Shown here piece after piece: positions 54,237-63,906 of a DNA stretch of 64,000 bases. The notes under the pieces are model-generated. The model was not told where the DNA came from. It ran no database searches and saw nothing but the letters and a program-made list of their open reading frames with translations. Origin of the DNA: Durusdinium trenchii (Eukaryota; Sar; Dinophyceae; Suessiales; Symbiodiniaceae); assembly GCA_963970005.1 (NCBI GenBank), contig CAXAMN010001148.1, positions 391,626-455,625 of the forward strand, written 5' to 3'. Numbering within the stretch: the stretch's first letter is position 1; every line of letters starts with the position of its first letter. A program made the translations under genes and the position numbers.

Positions 54237-56676
54237 CATCTTTTCGAGGCGAAGCCCCTTAGGGCCGGTCCATGTGCTGGTCTTGTCCTTTCCCGAAATC
54301 CGGGCCCGAAGCCAGGTTCGGGCCAGTGGTTCGCCCGGACCCCTGACACGTGTCGGCTCGTTGGCCGAGAACACTCGGATTGTTCGGGTTGACCTCTCTT
54401 TCTCCAAACACCACAACTCGCCACCCGGTCACCACCGCTCCGACCGACCACCCTCCTGGCCGCACCGCAGGAGGAGGGCCAGCAGCGCCGCGGTCGCCGG
54501 CGAAACGGACCGGGTCCGGCCCATGGGAACACGGAAGAAAAGCAGGTGAAACAGCGAACCGACGCCTAAGGGGTGAAAGCTTCCATTGATAGCTCCTTAG
54601 AGGTTGGTGAGAGGTGGGGGTGTTGTTTTAATGAAGCACCCCTAGCTTGTGTGTCCAGGTAAAGAAGTCCTATATGTTCTATAGCATGCTTTTTGCTAAT
54701 TACTTCGTGCTTTTTTTTTGCTGAGCTGTTTTGGTTCTTTGTTGGGATGGGTGATGATTTGTCTTTTTATCGGGATCCTTTGTTGTTTTGGGCTCCTTTG
54801 TTGAAAGGTGGATGTGCTTTTCGAATGAGGTGCCATCTCTGGTTTCCTCGGCGTTCTTCCCAATTGTCTCATGAACCGTAGCTGAGAGAACCTGCAAGCA
54901 ACACCAAGCCGTTCAACAGCTGTGCTTGGGTGGCATCTACCACTCATTCGTGCAATGAATCAACGAGTGAAATGGACCGAGCTGTGACATAGTGGGACCA
55001 AATGGAACAAACACACCACTTTTAGGGCTAGAAGGATTTCCAATTTCTCTGAGTTGTCTTCGTCCATTTTTTGAAAGCAGCACTCGCCTGACAAGGACGA
55101 CCGTCTCGCCGGATAAAGGCCTGCAAAAGGTAAAGGATGGACACGATCTTGATTACCATGGCAGGGCAGTTGTGAAAAGCTCTCAGCCCTTTTTGTCAAT
55201 CCTTTCTATATATTATATAGACCTTTGTTTGTTTTCTAGTTCACACTCTTGAGCCGAATTGTTGACCCATGGTTGACCCAGTGGGTAAAAGGTGCCAATA
55301 ACACAGCGGCTGATGTTTAGGGAGGTGGCTAAGACAAGACAAAGAGAAAATAAAAACTCTGGAGGACGCACGCCAGGCTTTTCTATCCAGTGGCTCCAAC
55401 TCAGCTACACCTAGGGTTTTGGAATGTAGGCGGTATCTAGATGCCCCACCAAATGATCCAATGGCCAAGACATTAAGCTTATTAGAATCCTTAGAAGGAA
55501 CACACCGCAAGATTTCCTCAAATTCCTCTGTAACATTGCCACAAATGACCCCAGAAGGGCGTGTAGAACCAAAGAATGACTGACTAACTTAGACTTGTAA
55601 ATGCATGCTACTATTGCTATATGTATCATAAACTTATACAATCTATATGTATATATGAATATATATACATATATATATATATATAATATCGCAAAACTAT
55701 ACTATCGAGTATCTCGTATCTCAAAAAAGAATGACTTCTATTGTCTATCGTCTTAAATCATGTTAAATCGACTTCTTTTGATGGCACCGCAGTCCAACGG
55801 CACTTTGGCCAAGCCCTGAGGCGCGTGTCGCCTTTCGTTTCCGCAGATCATCCAGGATCGGTGAATCCGAAGCAGCGGACATCTGCCTACTATACAAACC
55901 AACTATATATAGTAGCGCCTACTGGGGACCATATAGCAAACCATGGATGTTGAGATGAAAAGCCCCAACATGGCCCAAAAACGATTGTGAAGCAAAATCC
56001 AGGTATAGATTCTAGATATGTCTAGATTGACCCCAGGTCAAGCACCCCAATGTAGCGTAAAATATGCAACGTGTTTATGGAGGCTCTGCGGGGGTCAAAA
56101 CGTGTAACGACAGGTAATGATATGTTCTTCGGAGGGAGGCGACAGATTTTGGGGTTTAAAGGCATGGAAAGGCATCTGGACGATCTTCAGCATGTGGTCG
56201 CCAAGACAACAAGGCACCACTCACCCGCAAGCACTTTGTGCATCACAACCTGCCAGTAGCAGGATGCAGCTGGAAAATGTTGGCACAAATTGGGCACACC
56301 TACAACTTACAACTAAAGCGGACGCATAAGCGCACAACAGGTTGAGATCGTGGCAACATCCATATAAGACTCCATATCATATGCTTTCACGACCTCCTCC
56401 CTGTTCTATCAGAGCATCCACTTTCCACGTGTTCTGTGGTATGTTTCGGCCGGCTGGTGCCTGCGCAGCTCACGCAATGGGCGAGCACCCACTGATGCGC
56501 ATCGGTGCAATCTCCGGGCGCGCGGCCCTGGGTGCAGCGACGAGACCGGCCGTGACCCTGACTCAGTGACCTAACAAGCAACAGAAGTCAGAAGGTTCTG
56601 GAGGCTAAAGCTATATACAAATCACGATATAGGATCATCCACATTGTAGATAGACATCCATCATCCATCCATATAC
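54237..56676. other. No gene recognised
   Basis: Contains an A/T-rich (TA)n stretch at about 55650-55690. Frames at 54220-54549 are GC-rich and Arg/Pro-heavy. No exon is supportable. Confidence 0.4.
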
Positions 56677-56826
56677 CTGTTCAGCGTCTGACATCTGACC
56701 CATAGGCACTCCTACGGGTCCCAAGGCACTTCTGCTGCCCAATGAATGTGCATCTTGCAGGTGCCGGACTCGCCCTTCCTCGTTTCGACTCAAAGCATGT
56801 CTTCCCCAAGCATCTGTGGGACTGAC
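56677..56826 (-). CDS. Probable internal exon, unknown function
   Basis: Acceptor ATGCAAAAG|GTCAGTC (first base 56826) and donor GAACAG|GTATAT (last base 56677) enclose exactly 50 codons in phase 0: VSPTDAWGRHALSRNEEGRV, then RHLQDAHSLGSRSALGPVGV, then PMGQMSDAEQ. Codon use is natural and both splice sites are good. It has no recognised domain. The open frame upstream at 56900-57268 may be part of the same gene. Confidence 0.4.
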
Positions 56827-56899
56827 CTTTTGCATATCTGGATCTTCCGCCAAGTGTCTGCCGGACTCGTCGGTTGACCGATGAGAATAAATACTTTAC

Positions 56900-57268
56900 T
56901 TAATACTTGAACTTTACAGTTGGAAGATCCAGGCATGCGTTGCATGGAATGAATGAATCTATCTTCCTCATTGGAGCTGGCAGAAGGTAATGCAACATAA
57001 AGAAATCCATATCCACAGGACAAGCCACAGCCTGGCTTCCATGGAGGCCAAGAGGCAATAGACATAAGTGGTCACAAGGCTTGGATACAGCAGCGGCCAA
57101 ATTGCAGCCACGGTAGGCATTGTGGCAACACCTTGCCATTTGGGGGCCAAATGGTGAAGTGCTATCAGCTAAAGCTCTGCTTGCACATTGAGCACCTACG
57201 GCGTACGGCAAGCTTGCTAAGCTTGTCTCATGCAGCCATGCATCCAGGCTTTCTTCCGCATGCTCCAA
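56900..57268 (-). CDS. Open frame, unknown, Cys-rich
   Basis: The minus frame of 122 codons reads EHAEESLDAWLHETSLASLP, then YAVGAQCASRALADSTSPFG, then PQMARCCHNAYRGCNLAAAV, then SKPCDHLCLLPLGLHGSQAV. Ten Cys residues are spread along it without a clear zinc-finger spacing. Other frames here are also open. Confidence 0.22.
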   Translation of the reverse strand: MEHAEESLDAWLHETSLASLPYAVGAQCASRALADSTSPFGPQMARCCHNAYRGCNLAAAVSKPCDHLCLLPLGLHGSQAVACPVDMDFFMLHYLLPAPMRKIDSFIPCNACLDLPTVKFKY

Positions 57269-57930
57269 TCAAAAGCCTGAGGAGAAGTGATGGAAGCATT
57301 CCAAGCCTTCCAAGTCCAAAAAAGGAAGGATACACTCCGACTCACGAACATGCTTACGTGGATGGCATGGTCCATCCGGATGACTCTTCTCCTCTACAAA
57401 CAGGTGTTTTTTTCACTTCCATGGTCCATGTGTTCCGTGTGATGTGTAGCACCTCAGACCAAAACTGAGCACCTGGACCCGAAAAAAAGACTCGCGCCAG
57501 GCTGCGAGACAGTGATCATGCCGACAACAGGAGTCCTGTCAAAGGTACCCACGTGTAAGCCAGTGAAGACCTAGAGTTCTTTTGGTCTTTTCTCCAGATT
57601 TCTTGGGACCTTTAATAAGGGATTTAGACATGTCAGACCTTTCACGTGGCTCTTCCCCAGTCAGCGTTCCCCACCTGTCCCAAAGATCCATTCGCCCAAG
57701 TGGCCGAGCCCTCGCATCGGTAGAGCATGCATCCACGGCCCATGTTCTGACAACACCAGGCCTTCCGGTCCTCAGGATCGCCAGGACTTCCGGTCGGCGG
57801 CGGCTTGCCACCGGGCCTCGTGGGTTCCCGCGGCCTGGGGGCCTGGCCTTGGAGGTCGGTATCTGATTGCAAGAAGTTCTGCCGAACTAGCTGGGTTTAC
57901 GAATGACATGATGCGTAGTTTTTTTACAAG
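57269..57930. other. No firm gene
   Basis: Two overlapping frames, plus 57582-57866 and minus 57539-57811 (GTLTGEEPRERSDMSKSLIK in the latter), are both open; neither has splice or domain support. Confidence 0.3.
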
Positions 57931-58428
57931 ATGTTTCAAAAAAAAACACACATATATTGTTGGAAGATCCCGGTCTTGAACTCTCATGCCCACGAGCGTG
58001 TCTGCTCGTCACGGCTGCAAGGGCCCCTGTCGCGTTTTGTTCGAAGCCTACTGGAGATGCTCCAAGCTTCGCCCGACCAGCTCCGGTACCAGTTCCGGGC
58101 GCCCTGGTTGCAGTCATACTTCGACCTCACGGCGGGTGTTGGGCGGCAGAAAGCTGAATGCGTCATATCCACGCCGGACACAGCTCTGAGCTCCAGAAAA
58201 GGCCAAAACCTCGCTCACGCTATCGCATCGAGTGCCCAAGTCCCCCACTTGCCCCGGCGCAATTTCCTCCAAACTTCGCAGCCCAAGCCCTGGTGCTGGC
58301 AGCAGAAGGAGGCCTTGGGCCGAGACCATCTGCTGCTCTCCGTCAGGGTCTGTTGGCCTGACGAACGGTCGCGGCGGTCGCCTGGATCATCCACATATGC
58401 AATGCCTTGTTCATCCAAAAGCGGCTAA
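57931..58428 (+). CDS. ATG open frame of 165 codons, unknown
   Basis: Begins MFQKKTHIYCWKIPVLNSHA and has a protein-like centre (RFVRSLLEMLQASPDQLRYQ, then FRAPWLQSYFDLTAGVGRQK). Three plus frames are partly open here, so this one may be a shadow. No domain is recognised. Confidence 0.25.
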   Translation: MFQKKTHIYCWKIPVLNSHAHERVCSSRLQGPLSRFVRSLLEMLQASPDQLRYQFRAPWLQSYFDLTAGVGRQKAECVISTPDTALSSRKGQNLAHAIASSAQVPHLPRRNFLQTSQPKPWCWQQKEALGRDHLLLSVRVCWPDERSRRSPGSSTYAMPCSSKSG

Positions 58429-58485
58429 GTAAGGCCAACAAGATGGACAAAGGATGGAAAAAACCGAAGAATTGCGTTCACTTAC

Positions 58486-58908
58486 TTGGCACCTCCGGCT
58501 CTACGTGTATGCGGATCGGTGAATATACAAAAGAACGACCTCAAACGACCGGGCTTTTTTCGCCCTTCGCTTCTGTCCGACGAACTCGACGAACTCCGAG
58601 TCGCATTGATACTTGGCCGACCAGTGGGAACTGCTCCGCAGTGGGGGCGCGTCCGAGAGGGCGCCCGTCGAGAGGGCGTGATCGACACCTCGGGACGCGC
58701 CGGCGCGGCGCGCGCGCGCAACCAAAGGTGTTCGTGCCGTCTTGGAAGATCCAGTTTTGATGACCTCGATCTGTTGGAAGAGATTGATAGAGATTGGCCA
58801 TGTTGTGACGACTTCAAATTCAGGAGTCATTCAGGTTTCCAGGTAGTCATGGAGGAACCAAACAGCGCCCAGAAGCAAATCATAGCAAATCCACTCACAG
58901 GTCATTGA
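58486..58908 (+). CDS. Open frame of 140 codons, unknown
   Basis: The plus frame reads KRPGFFRPSLLSDELDELRV, then ALILGRPVGTAPQWGRVREG, and later SSFDDLDLLEEIDRDWPCCD, then DFKFRSHSGFQVVMEEPNSA. The acidic segments look like protein. It starts without an ATG (TTG at 58486) and no splice pair is certain. The minus strand is also open. Confidence 0.25.
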   Translation: MAPPALRVCGSVNIQKNDLKRPGFFRPSLLSDELDELRVALILGRPVGTAPQWGRVREGARREGVIDTSGRAGAARARNQRCSCRLGRSSFDDLDLLEEIDRDWPCCDDFKFRSHSGFQVVMEEPNSAQKQIIANPLTGH

Positions 58909-59410
58909 GGAGTCAAAGCACCCCCAACATGGTCAACATGGAACTGCGCTGCAGCACGCTCGGCGCGCGCATCCACACGCCATTGAAACGACGAAGTCTG
59001 CGCAGAAGTGCCATGGACATCGATGTGCCTCCCCCGCTTTGGGGCGGTTCATGGACGTCCCTTACCTCTACCTGGACCCTCCAACAGGTGTTGTTGTGGT
59101 GACAGGTGCCCAACTAGGTGCCCAGAAACCACCTGTTAGGGTCTTCAAACAGCCTGGCCAGGAGGCTGCTGGTATATAATGGGGCTATGATTCAAACACC
59201 CCAAAGCAGGGGGGCCCTGCTGCACTGCTTCTGTTCCCACGTCCCGGCCGCTCCGCATCCGCTGGACTGGACTGAGGAGCAGCCCGGACCGCAGCGCGAC
59301 CTTGACCGCGCGTCCACCTGTCCGGCGGGTTGGTCCGAGCACATCCGGATGAACCCACACGACGACCCGTGTGGCACTGCCATGTCGGAGCCCCCGGCCC
59401 CTTCTTGGCC
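58909..59410. other. No gene recognised
   Basis: A short plus frame at 58905-59102 has no features of note. Confidence 0.35.
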
Positions 59411-59483
59411 CCCCCCCTGGCACCACCCCTGGCCGTTTTGAAGGCAGTCCGGACTGGCAGTCCCAGACATAGTCGTGTCTGGG
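59411..59483. repeat. Family D element, well preserved
   Basis: Family D reads 'CTGGCACCACCCCTGGCCGT', 'TTTGAAGGCAGTCCGGACTG', 'GCAGTCCCAGACA' and ends 'CGTGTCTGGG', which inverts the CCCAGACA block. The first 50 bp or so are identical to the copy at 60349. Confidence 0.75.
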
Positions 59484-59484
59484 T

Positions 59485-59578
59485 AAGGGCTCCAGTCGTA
59501 CCTTCTAAGGTGGGACTGGGGTGGGTTCCGGGTCCAGTCATATCGAACCTAAGGAGGTACGACTGGAGCCCTAGGGAA
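59485..59578. repeat. Family B element
   Basis: 'AGGGCTCCAGTCGTACCTTC' at the left, 'GGTACGACTGGAGCCCTAGG' at the right, directly abutting a family D element. Confidence 0.7.
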
Positions 59579-59798
59579 AAGAACGGTTGGTGCATGGTTG
59601 ACCATGGTTGACCTGACCTCATAGTGACTCAATTTTTCGGGTCAAATCCGAGGTAGTATTAGCTTATACGGGTTGTTTGGTCTGTTGTTCTTGTTTTTTT
59701 TTTTTTTCGGTGCGATTATTGGTATACCGCATGAAGCTTTTCAGCACAATGGATCTTCGACGTTTTCTCTTCATCTCCTCACATCTCCCCACATCTAT

Positions 59799-60030
59799 CT
59801 ATTGCTTCCTACGGCATCGCTGCGACACCCTAACCTTCTGGGACTTGCGCCGAGCTCGAAGAAGAAAGTAGGCGCCATAGGCGCCCATCAAAACGAGAAG
59901 AAGAACTGAGGCTGTCCACCAGGTGCTTCTGCTGAACCTCGGCCGCTCTTTCCTTGGTGAGACACTGCTGAATGTACGTGTCTTCTTCAAGCATGAAGCA
60001 ACATGAAGCACAACAACCCTGATCAAACCC
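59799..60030 (-). CDS. Possible exon with one membrane helix
   Basis: The minus frame reads STWWTASVLLLVLMGAYGAY, then FLLRARRKSQKVRVSQRCRR, then KQ and stop. A 20-residue hydrophobic stretch followed by a basic tail is typical of a C-terminal single-pass membrane anchor. The overlapping minus frame at 59830-60033 (MLEEDTYIQQCLTKERAAEV, then QQKHLVD) also looks coding and could be the exon before it. The two cannot both be read without a splice I cannot place. Confidence 0.25.
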
Positions 60031-60348
60031 CAAACAGGTCGCGGAACCTTCTTGCAGTTGAGATCGTGTTTGTCATCTGCCAAGAGGAAAAACACACACA
60101 GGGCAGCCAGCTCAGGTCGCATCAGAGCTGTCAGAATCTGCCAACGTCCCGGTCCCAACCGGCCCTCCATGCTGTCTCCGGCGGAAGTTGAGGCCACCAG
60201 GTCCTGGCAGGGCCCCACTGCGTGTCCTTCCACCCCCCGATGGCGGAGGTCTGGTGGCGCATCATCGGAGTCTCGAAGCGTCTGGTTTTTACGTCGGTCG
60301 GAGGTCGGCACGACGAGGAAATAGACCCAAACACGACCTCCGCCACCG

Positions 60349-60420
60349 CCTGGCACCACCCCTGGCCGTTTTGAAGGCAGTCCGGACTGGCAGTCCCAGA
60401 CACGTCGTGACGTGTCTGGG
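60349..60420. repeat. Family D element, near-identical to 59411
   Basis: 'CTGGCACCACCCCTGGCCGT', 'TTTGAAGGCAGTCCGGACTG', 'GCAGTCCCAGACACGTCGTG' and 'ACGTGTCTGGG'. Confidence 0.75.
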
Positions 60421-60942
60421 AAAAGACCCTTCGTTCCCTTGGCCTTCTTAGCCTTGGGCCCACAACGACCCCGGCGAAATGGTCTTGGGGAAGAATCCCG
60501 GTCCTCACCGCACTGGCAGCGGTCGTCATTGGAGGTCAGTCCTCACCGCAGAGAGGCAGGAGAAAAACAGCAGGAACAAGGACAGATCTGGATTCTGGAT
60601 AGATCATGGGTATCAATTGATCTAATCCAAGCACTGATCCAAGCATCACTGCCACAGATCCCTTAAAGCCCTACATCTCCTGATTCCCTGCCACTCTGAG
60701 TCAGGTGGTTCCTGCATGACGTTCCTGCATGTTCCTTCCCTTTCACCTTCACAAACCGACCGACCAACCGATTCTCCTTCAAAGGCACGGCCGGAGACCC
60801 ACCATGTCATCGCCGCGGTGTCCCGCGGTCTGACTGCCGCGAGGCGTGTCCCGTGTGGTGCCTGGTTTCCTCGTGACCCACACGGGTCATGTGACATCCT
60901 GTGACGGTCTGGTGTGGTCAGTGTGGTCCATCTGTTTGGCTT
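60421..60942. other. No gene recognised
   Basis: Short basic or Pro/Thr-rich open frames only. Confidence 0.4.
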
Positions 60943-61020
60943 CAGGCCATCGCTACTGGGTTGGGAGGCCATTCCTTCGAGTAGCAAAAAAAACTACTAG
61001 GTTGGATGCCGCTATTAGCG
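60943..61020. repeat. Family I, degraded units
   Basis: 'CAGGCCATCGCTACTGGGTT', 'GGGAGGCCATTCCTTCGAGT' and 'TACTAGGTTGGATGCCGCTA'. Confidence 0.55.
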
Positions 61021-61025
61021 AAGTC

Positions 61026-61270
61026 TGCCAACCTAAAGTCTGATGACATCTGGTGACCCTCCCTGTGGCCCTCAAATCTGCCTCTCGATCAGTGCTGCTC
61101 ACTGCTTCATGCTGGACGAGCCGCTCGACCCACGGACGCGGCTCGAGTTTCGTCTTGTTCCGAGCTGGTGAGCCCCCCCCTCCTCCCTTCACCAAAACAT
61201 CCAGTGGCGTCGAAACTGAGACGTTTTTGAGGAGAAGAACGACATCTTCAAACACTTTTTGCAGAATCTG
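61026..61270 (-). CDS. Probable exon, unknown function
   Basis: After acceptor TACCGCCAG|ATTCTG the minus frame reads ILQKVFEDVVLLLKNVSVST, then PLDVLVKGGGGGSPARNKTK, then LEPRPWVERLVQHEAVSSTD. A hydrophobic helix is followed by a Gly-rich linker and a second helix. The 3' end enters family I near 61020, so the true donor is probably earlier. It is downstream of, and on the same strand as, the PP2C gene, but nothing ties them together. Confidence 0.33.
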
Positions 61271-61495
61271 GCGGTATGCAGGGATCAAGTGGTCTTCTTT
61301 GTTCTGAAATCATGTCCATTCTTTGTGCGGTATACAGCATGCAGGTCAGGAAGAAAAGAAGACCACTTCCCCCCCAAAAAAACAAAGTTGATCAAAGTTG
61401 CATGCTCCTGCCTCACATCGGCCCACTCCAACGCCCACCTGGGGCGTGTTCCGAGCTTCGGCACTGCGTGACGAGTGTCCTTACGTGTCCTCGCC

Positions 61496-61597
61496 ACCTC
61501 AGTTCGCACCTCGGAAAATGGGTACAAGATGGTACAAGTACATCAAGCTACCATGCTTTTATAGGGCCATGAGTATACTTAAAGTCGGCTCCAGGTC
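61496..61597. repeat. Family A element, just downstream of PP2C
   Basis: ACCTCAGTTCGCACCTCGGA at the left and CTTAAAGTCGGCTCCAGGT at the right, with 'TTTTATAGGGCCATGAG' inside. It begins 61 bp beyond the PP2C stop codon and so may lie in the 3' untranslated region. Confidence 0.65.
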
Positions 61598-61658
61598 CAC
61601 GTGTCGACGTTCGCTCCCAGGTTCGATCCGTCACTTTTCGGCCGCTTCGGCCATGAGG

Positions 61659-62797
61659 TCACTCGGTGCTGGAGGCACTGGTGGCACTGGTGGCACTCCG
61701 GGCATCTTTACGAGCCCTCCAAGCAGATTGAATGGCTCGCGTGGAACGAACCGCCTGGAGTACCCGCGTGAAACTGGAGAGACTCCTTGAAGTCCCGTTC
61801 TCGCGCTCGCCCGGAGCTGCCGTCGGACCCTTGGAGCTCCTGCGGCCGACGACGATCTCGGAGGCTTGAGCTTCAAAGCCATGATCTCGAAAGAATTCGG
61901 CATACTTGCACTGCACCTCCGGAGAGGCTCCTCTCCATCCTCCCTGCAGCAGCTCCGAGCTCGGACGTCCTTTCACGGGGGCCTTGCCGAAGTGGATGAA
62001 GCAAGCGGTGCAATTGTCCTTGCTGCCCTTGTCGAGGCAACGCTTCAGGAGGTCAATGCACAGCTGTCCTGCATCGATGTCCTCTGACGATTTGGACGGG
62101 TGCTCTTCCACAAAGGCTCGCACCTCTTCGTTCTCCATGACATCGAAGATGCCATCGCAGGCCAGAAGCACCCAATCACCAGCTGAACAGCCCTCAACCA
62201 CTTGCACTTCTGGCACCGCGGAGACCTTGCACTTCGAGGCGTCCAATTCCTTCGGTTTGAAATGAAAGTCACCCAATGCCCTGCTCACGGCTAATGCCCC
62301 ATCCACTCGCATGGGTCCTCCTCCCAGTGGTCCCTGAGAGACGCAGCCCCCGGCCGCCTCGATGCGGCGAGTCTCGTCTTCGCGGTTGGGCTTGTGATCC
62401 TTCGAGCAGAACAAGGTGCCTTGGCGGCTCAGCACGGCGCGACTGTCGCCCGCATGGGCGAGCTGCACGGTGAAGCGGTGCGGGGAGTCGGACGTGTCCA
62501 TGGGGACAAGGATGCAGGCGACCACCGTACTGCCACTGCGATCCTCTGGTTCCAGGTGGCTGCGCAGGCGCAGATCCGTGTCAAGGAATGCCTCTTCGAG
62601 GATGTTTTGCACTTCCAATTCACTCTTGCCACTCAAGGTCCCACTGAAAGCCACCTTCTTCAGCGCTTCTTCCAGAAGCCTTGCACCTCCTGAGGCTGCA
62701 CTGCTCCCACCGTGGCCATCGAGCACTGCAAAGACTCCTCCGTGACTCCCCTCGTCGGGGCACAGCAAATGGGCATCTTCGTGAGTCCGCCGCCAGC
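61659..62797 (-). CDS. PP2C-family serine/threonine protein phosphatase
   Basis: A single long exon encodes nearly the whole catalytic domain of a metal-dependent (Mg/Mn) phosphatase that removes phosphate from Ser/Thr in proteins. Motifs in order: GWRRTHEDAH (start), VFAVLDGHGG, GSTVVACILV, VQLAHAGDSRAVL, CSKDHKPNREDETRRIEAAG, LAVSRALGDFHFK, VPEVQVVEG, DWVLLACDGIFDVM and KDNCTACFIHF. The acidic metal ligands in THED, DGHGG, ACDG and KDN are all present, so it should be active. After the domain comes a tail of about 100 residues, Ser/Arg-rich, with RAIQSAWRARKDAR, a weak calmodulin-type IQ resemblance. The exon has no ATG before GWRR. It probably begins at ATTTGAAG|GCTGG (62797), with the N-terminus in an upstream exon not identified with confidence. 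Confidence 0.95.
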
Positions 62798-63637
62798 CTT
62801 CAAATTGAAAGCCATTATTATATATTATGATAGATCAATATAGATCATATAGCTTATAAAAGTTTATGTTTTGTTTGTTTTGGTTTCATTTCCTTTTGTT
62901 TAGAAGTTTAGACTTTTTCGTTCACTGTTCATTGTGTTGATTTTCTTTCGATTGTCGCTGTTCCTGACAAAAACCTTCTGGAAACCATTGAGGATGTGCC
63001 ATCAGCCCGCGCGGGACCCGCCTTGCATCGTCACTGCTGCAGCGGACCATGAAGAGGAACTGCAATGCTCAATGACCATGGCCGTCACAGGCTCCGACAA
63101 GATGGCGCCCATGACGGGCCGCGAAGCCGATCCTCGACTCGGTCTCCGAACCACGCCACGCCCCTACCGGTCAACGGCCACCGATTTTCTGTCTGAAACA
63201 CCGCGCGGTTCCGCGCAGTGAAGGCAGTTACTTGAGCCGATGTGGTGAGGAAGCGAAATGCAAATCAGTCTGGCAAGTTTGTTCTTTTTGGGGGGGAGCA
63301 TCTTAAAATGACACTCTTAATGACCTTTAGCGCAGGACTCCTGCCTCTTTGTGGGTCTGTGTTTTTTGGGGGGGGGGCAGCGGTTTGTCGTAGAAGGCAT
63401 CGGTAAAGCAAGCGATGCAGCACTATAGATTTGATGTTGATTAAAGTGTTGATGAATTCTCATATCAAAGTCATGTTACATGTTCTGAAAAGCTTCGAAT
63501 CTCACAGTAAGCACTGGCCCTACAAGTCCAGTCTGACCCAGTAACACCTCGTCTTTTGCCTCGTTAAGTATTGCTTTTGTATGACCATCCCCACTAAACA
63601 TGAGGTCAAACTGACTTGTAGAGTGGACCAGTCCTTT
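62798..63637. other. Upstream of PP2C exon; no firm exon
   Basis: An A/T-rich stretch (62815-62880) precedes the PP2C exon. A plus frame at 62934-63221 (ending PRPYRSTATDFLSETPRGSA) is open but unsupported. A G-rich run lies at 63369-63378. Confidence 0.35.
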
Positions 63638-63906
63638 TCAGAGTGACTGGAAAACATCGCACGCACGCTTCGCTTCGCGCCGTTCGACCTCCGTGTTGAG
63701 GTCCGAGGTTCCTCGAGTCGGCTTTGACACGGTATGGGAGGGTGTGTGAATGTCTTCGACTCGTTTTTTTGATTTGGACCGCTTTGCAAGTGCTGCGGAG
63801 ACAGCATGCGCAAACATGATATCTCACCATTCTCCACCGTGACCGGCGGTTGGGTTACGGGCGGTTCCGCTTCGGGGTCGACGGCGGTGTTCAACGAGAA
63901 TTCTCC
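63638..63906 (-). CDS. Two probable exons separated by a 35-nt intron, unknown function
   Basis: The first part (63828-63906) reads GEFSLNTAVDPEAEPPVTQP, then PVTVEN and ends in phase 1 at GAGAATG|GTGAGAT. A perfect acceptor TGTCTCCGCAG (before 63792) follows only 35 nt later and restores phase: ALAKRSKSKKRVEDIHTPSH, then TVSKPTRGTSDLNTEVERRE, then AKRACDVFQSL and stop at 63638. The second exon is a basic linker with a charged helix. It lies upstream of PP2C on the same strand and could be its N-terminal part if a donor before the stop is used, but this is unproven. Confidence 0.37.
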
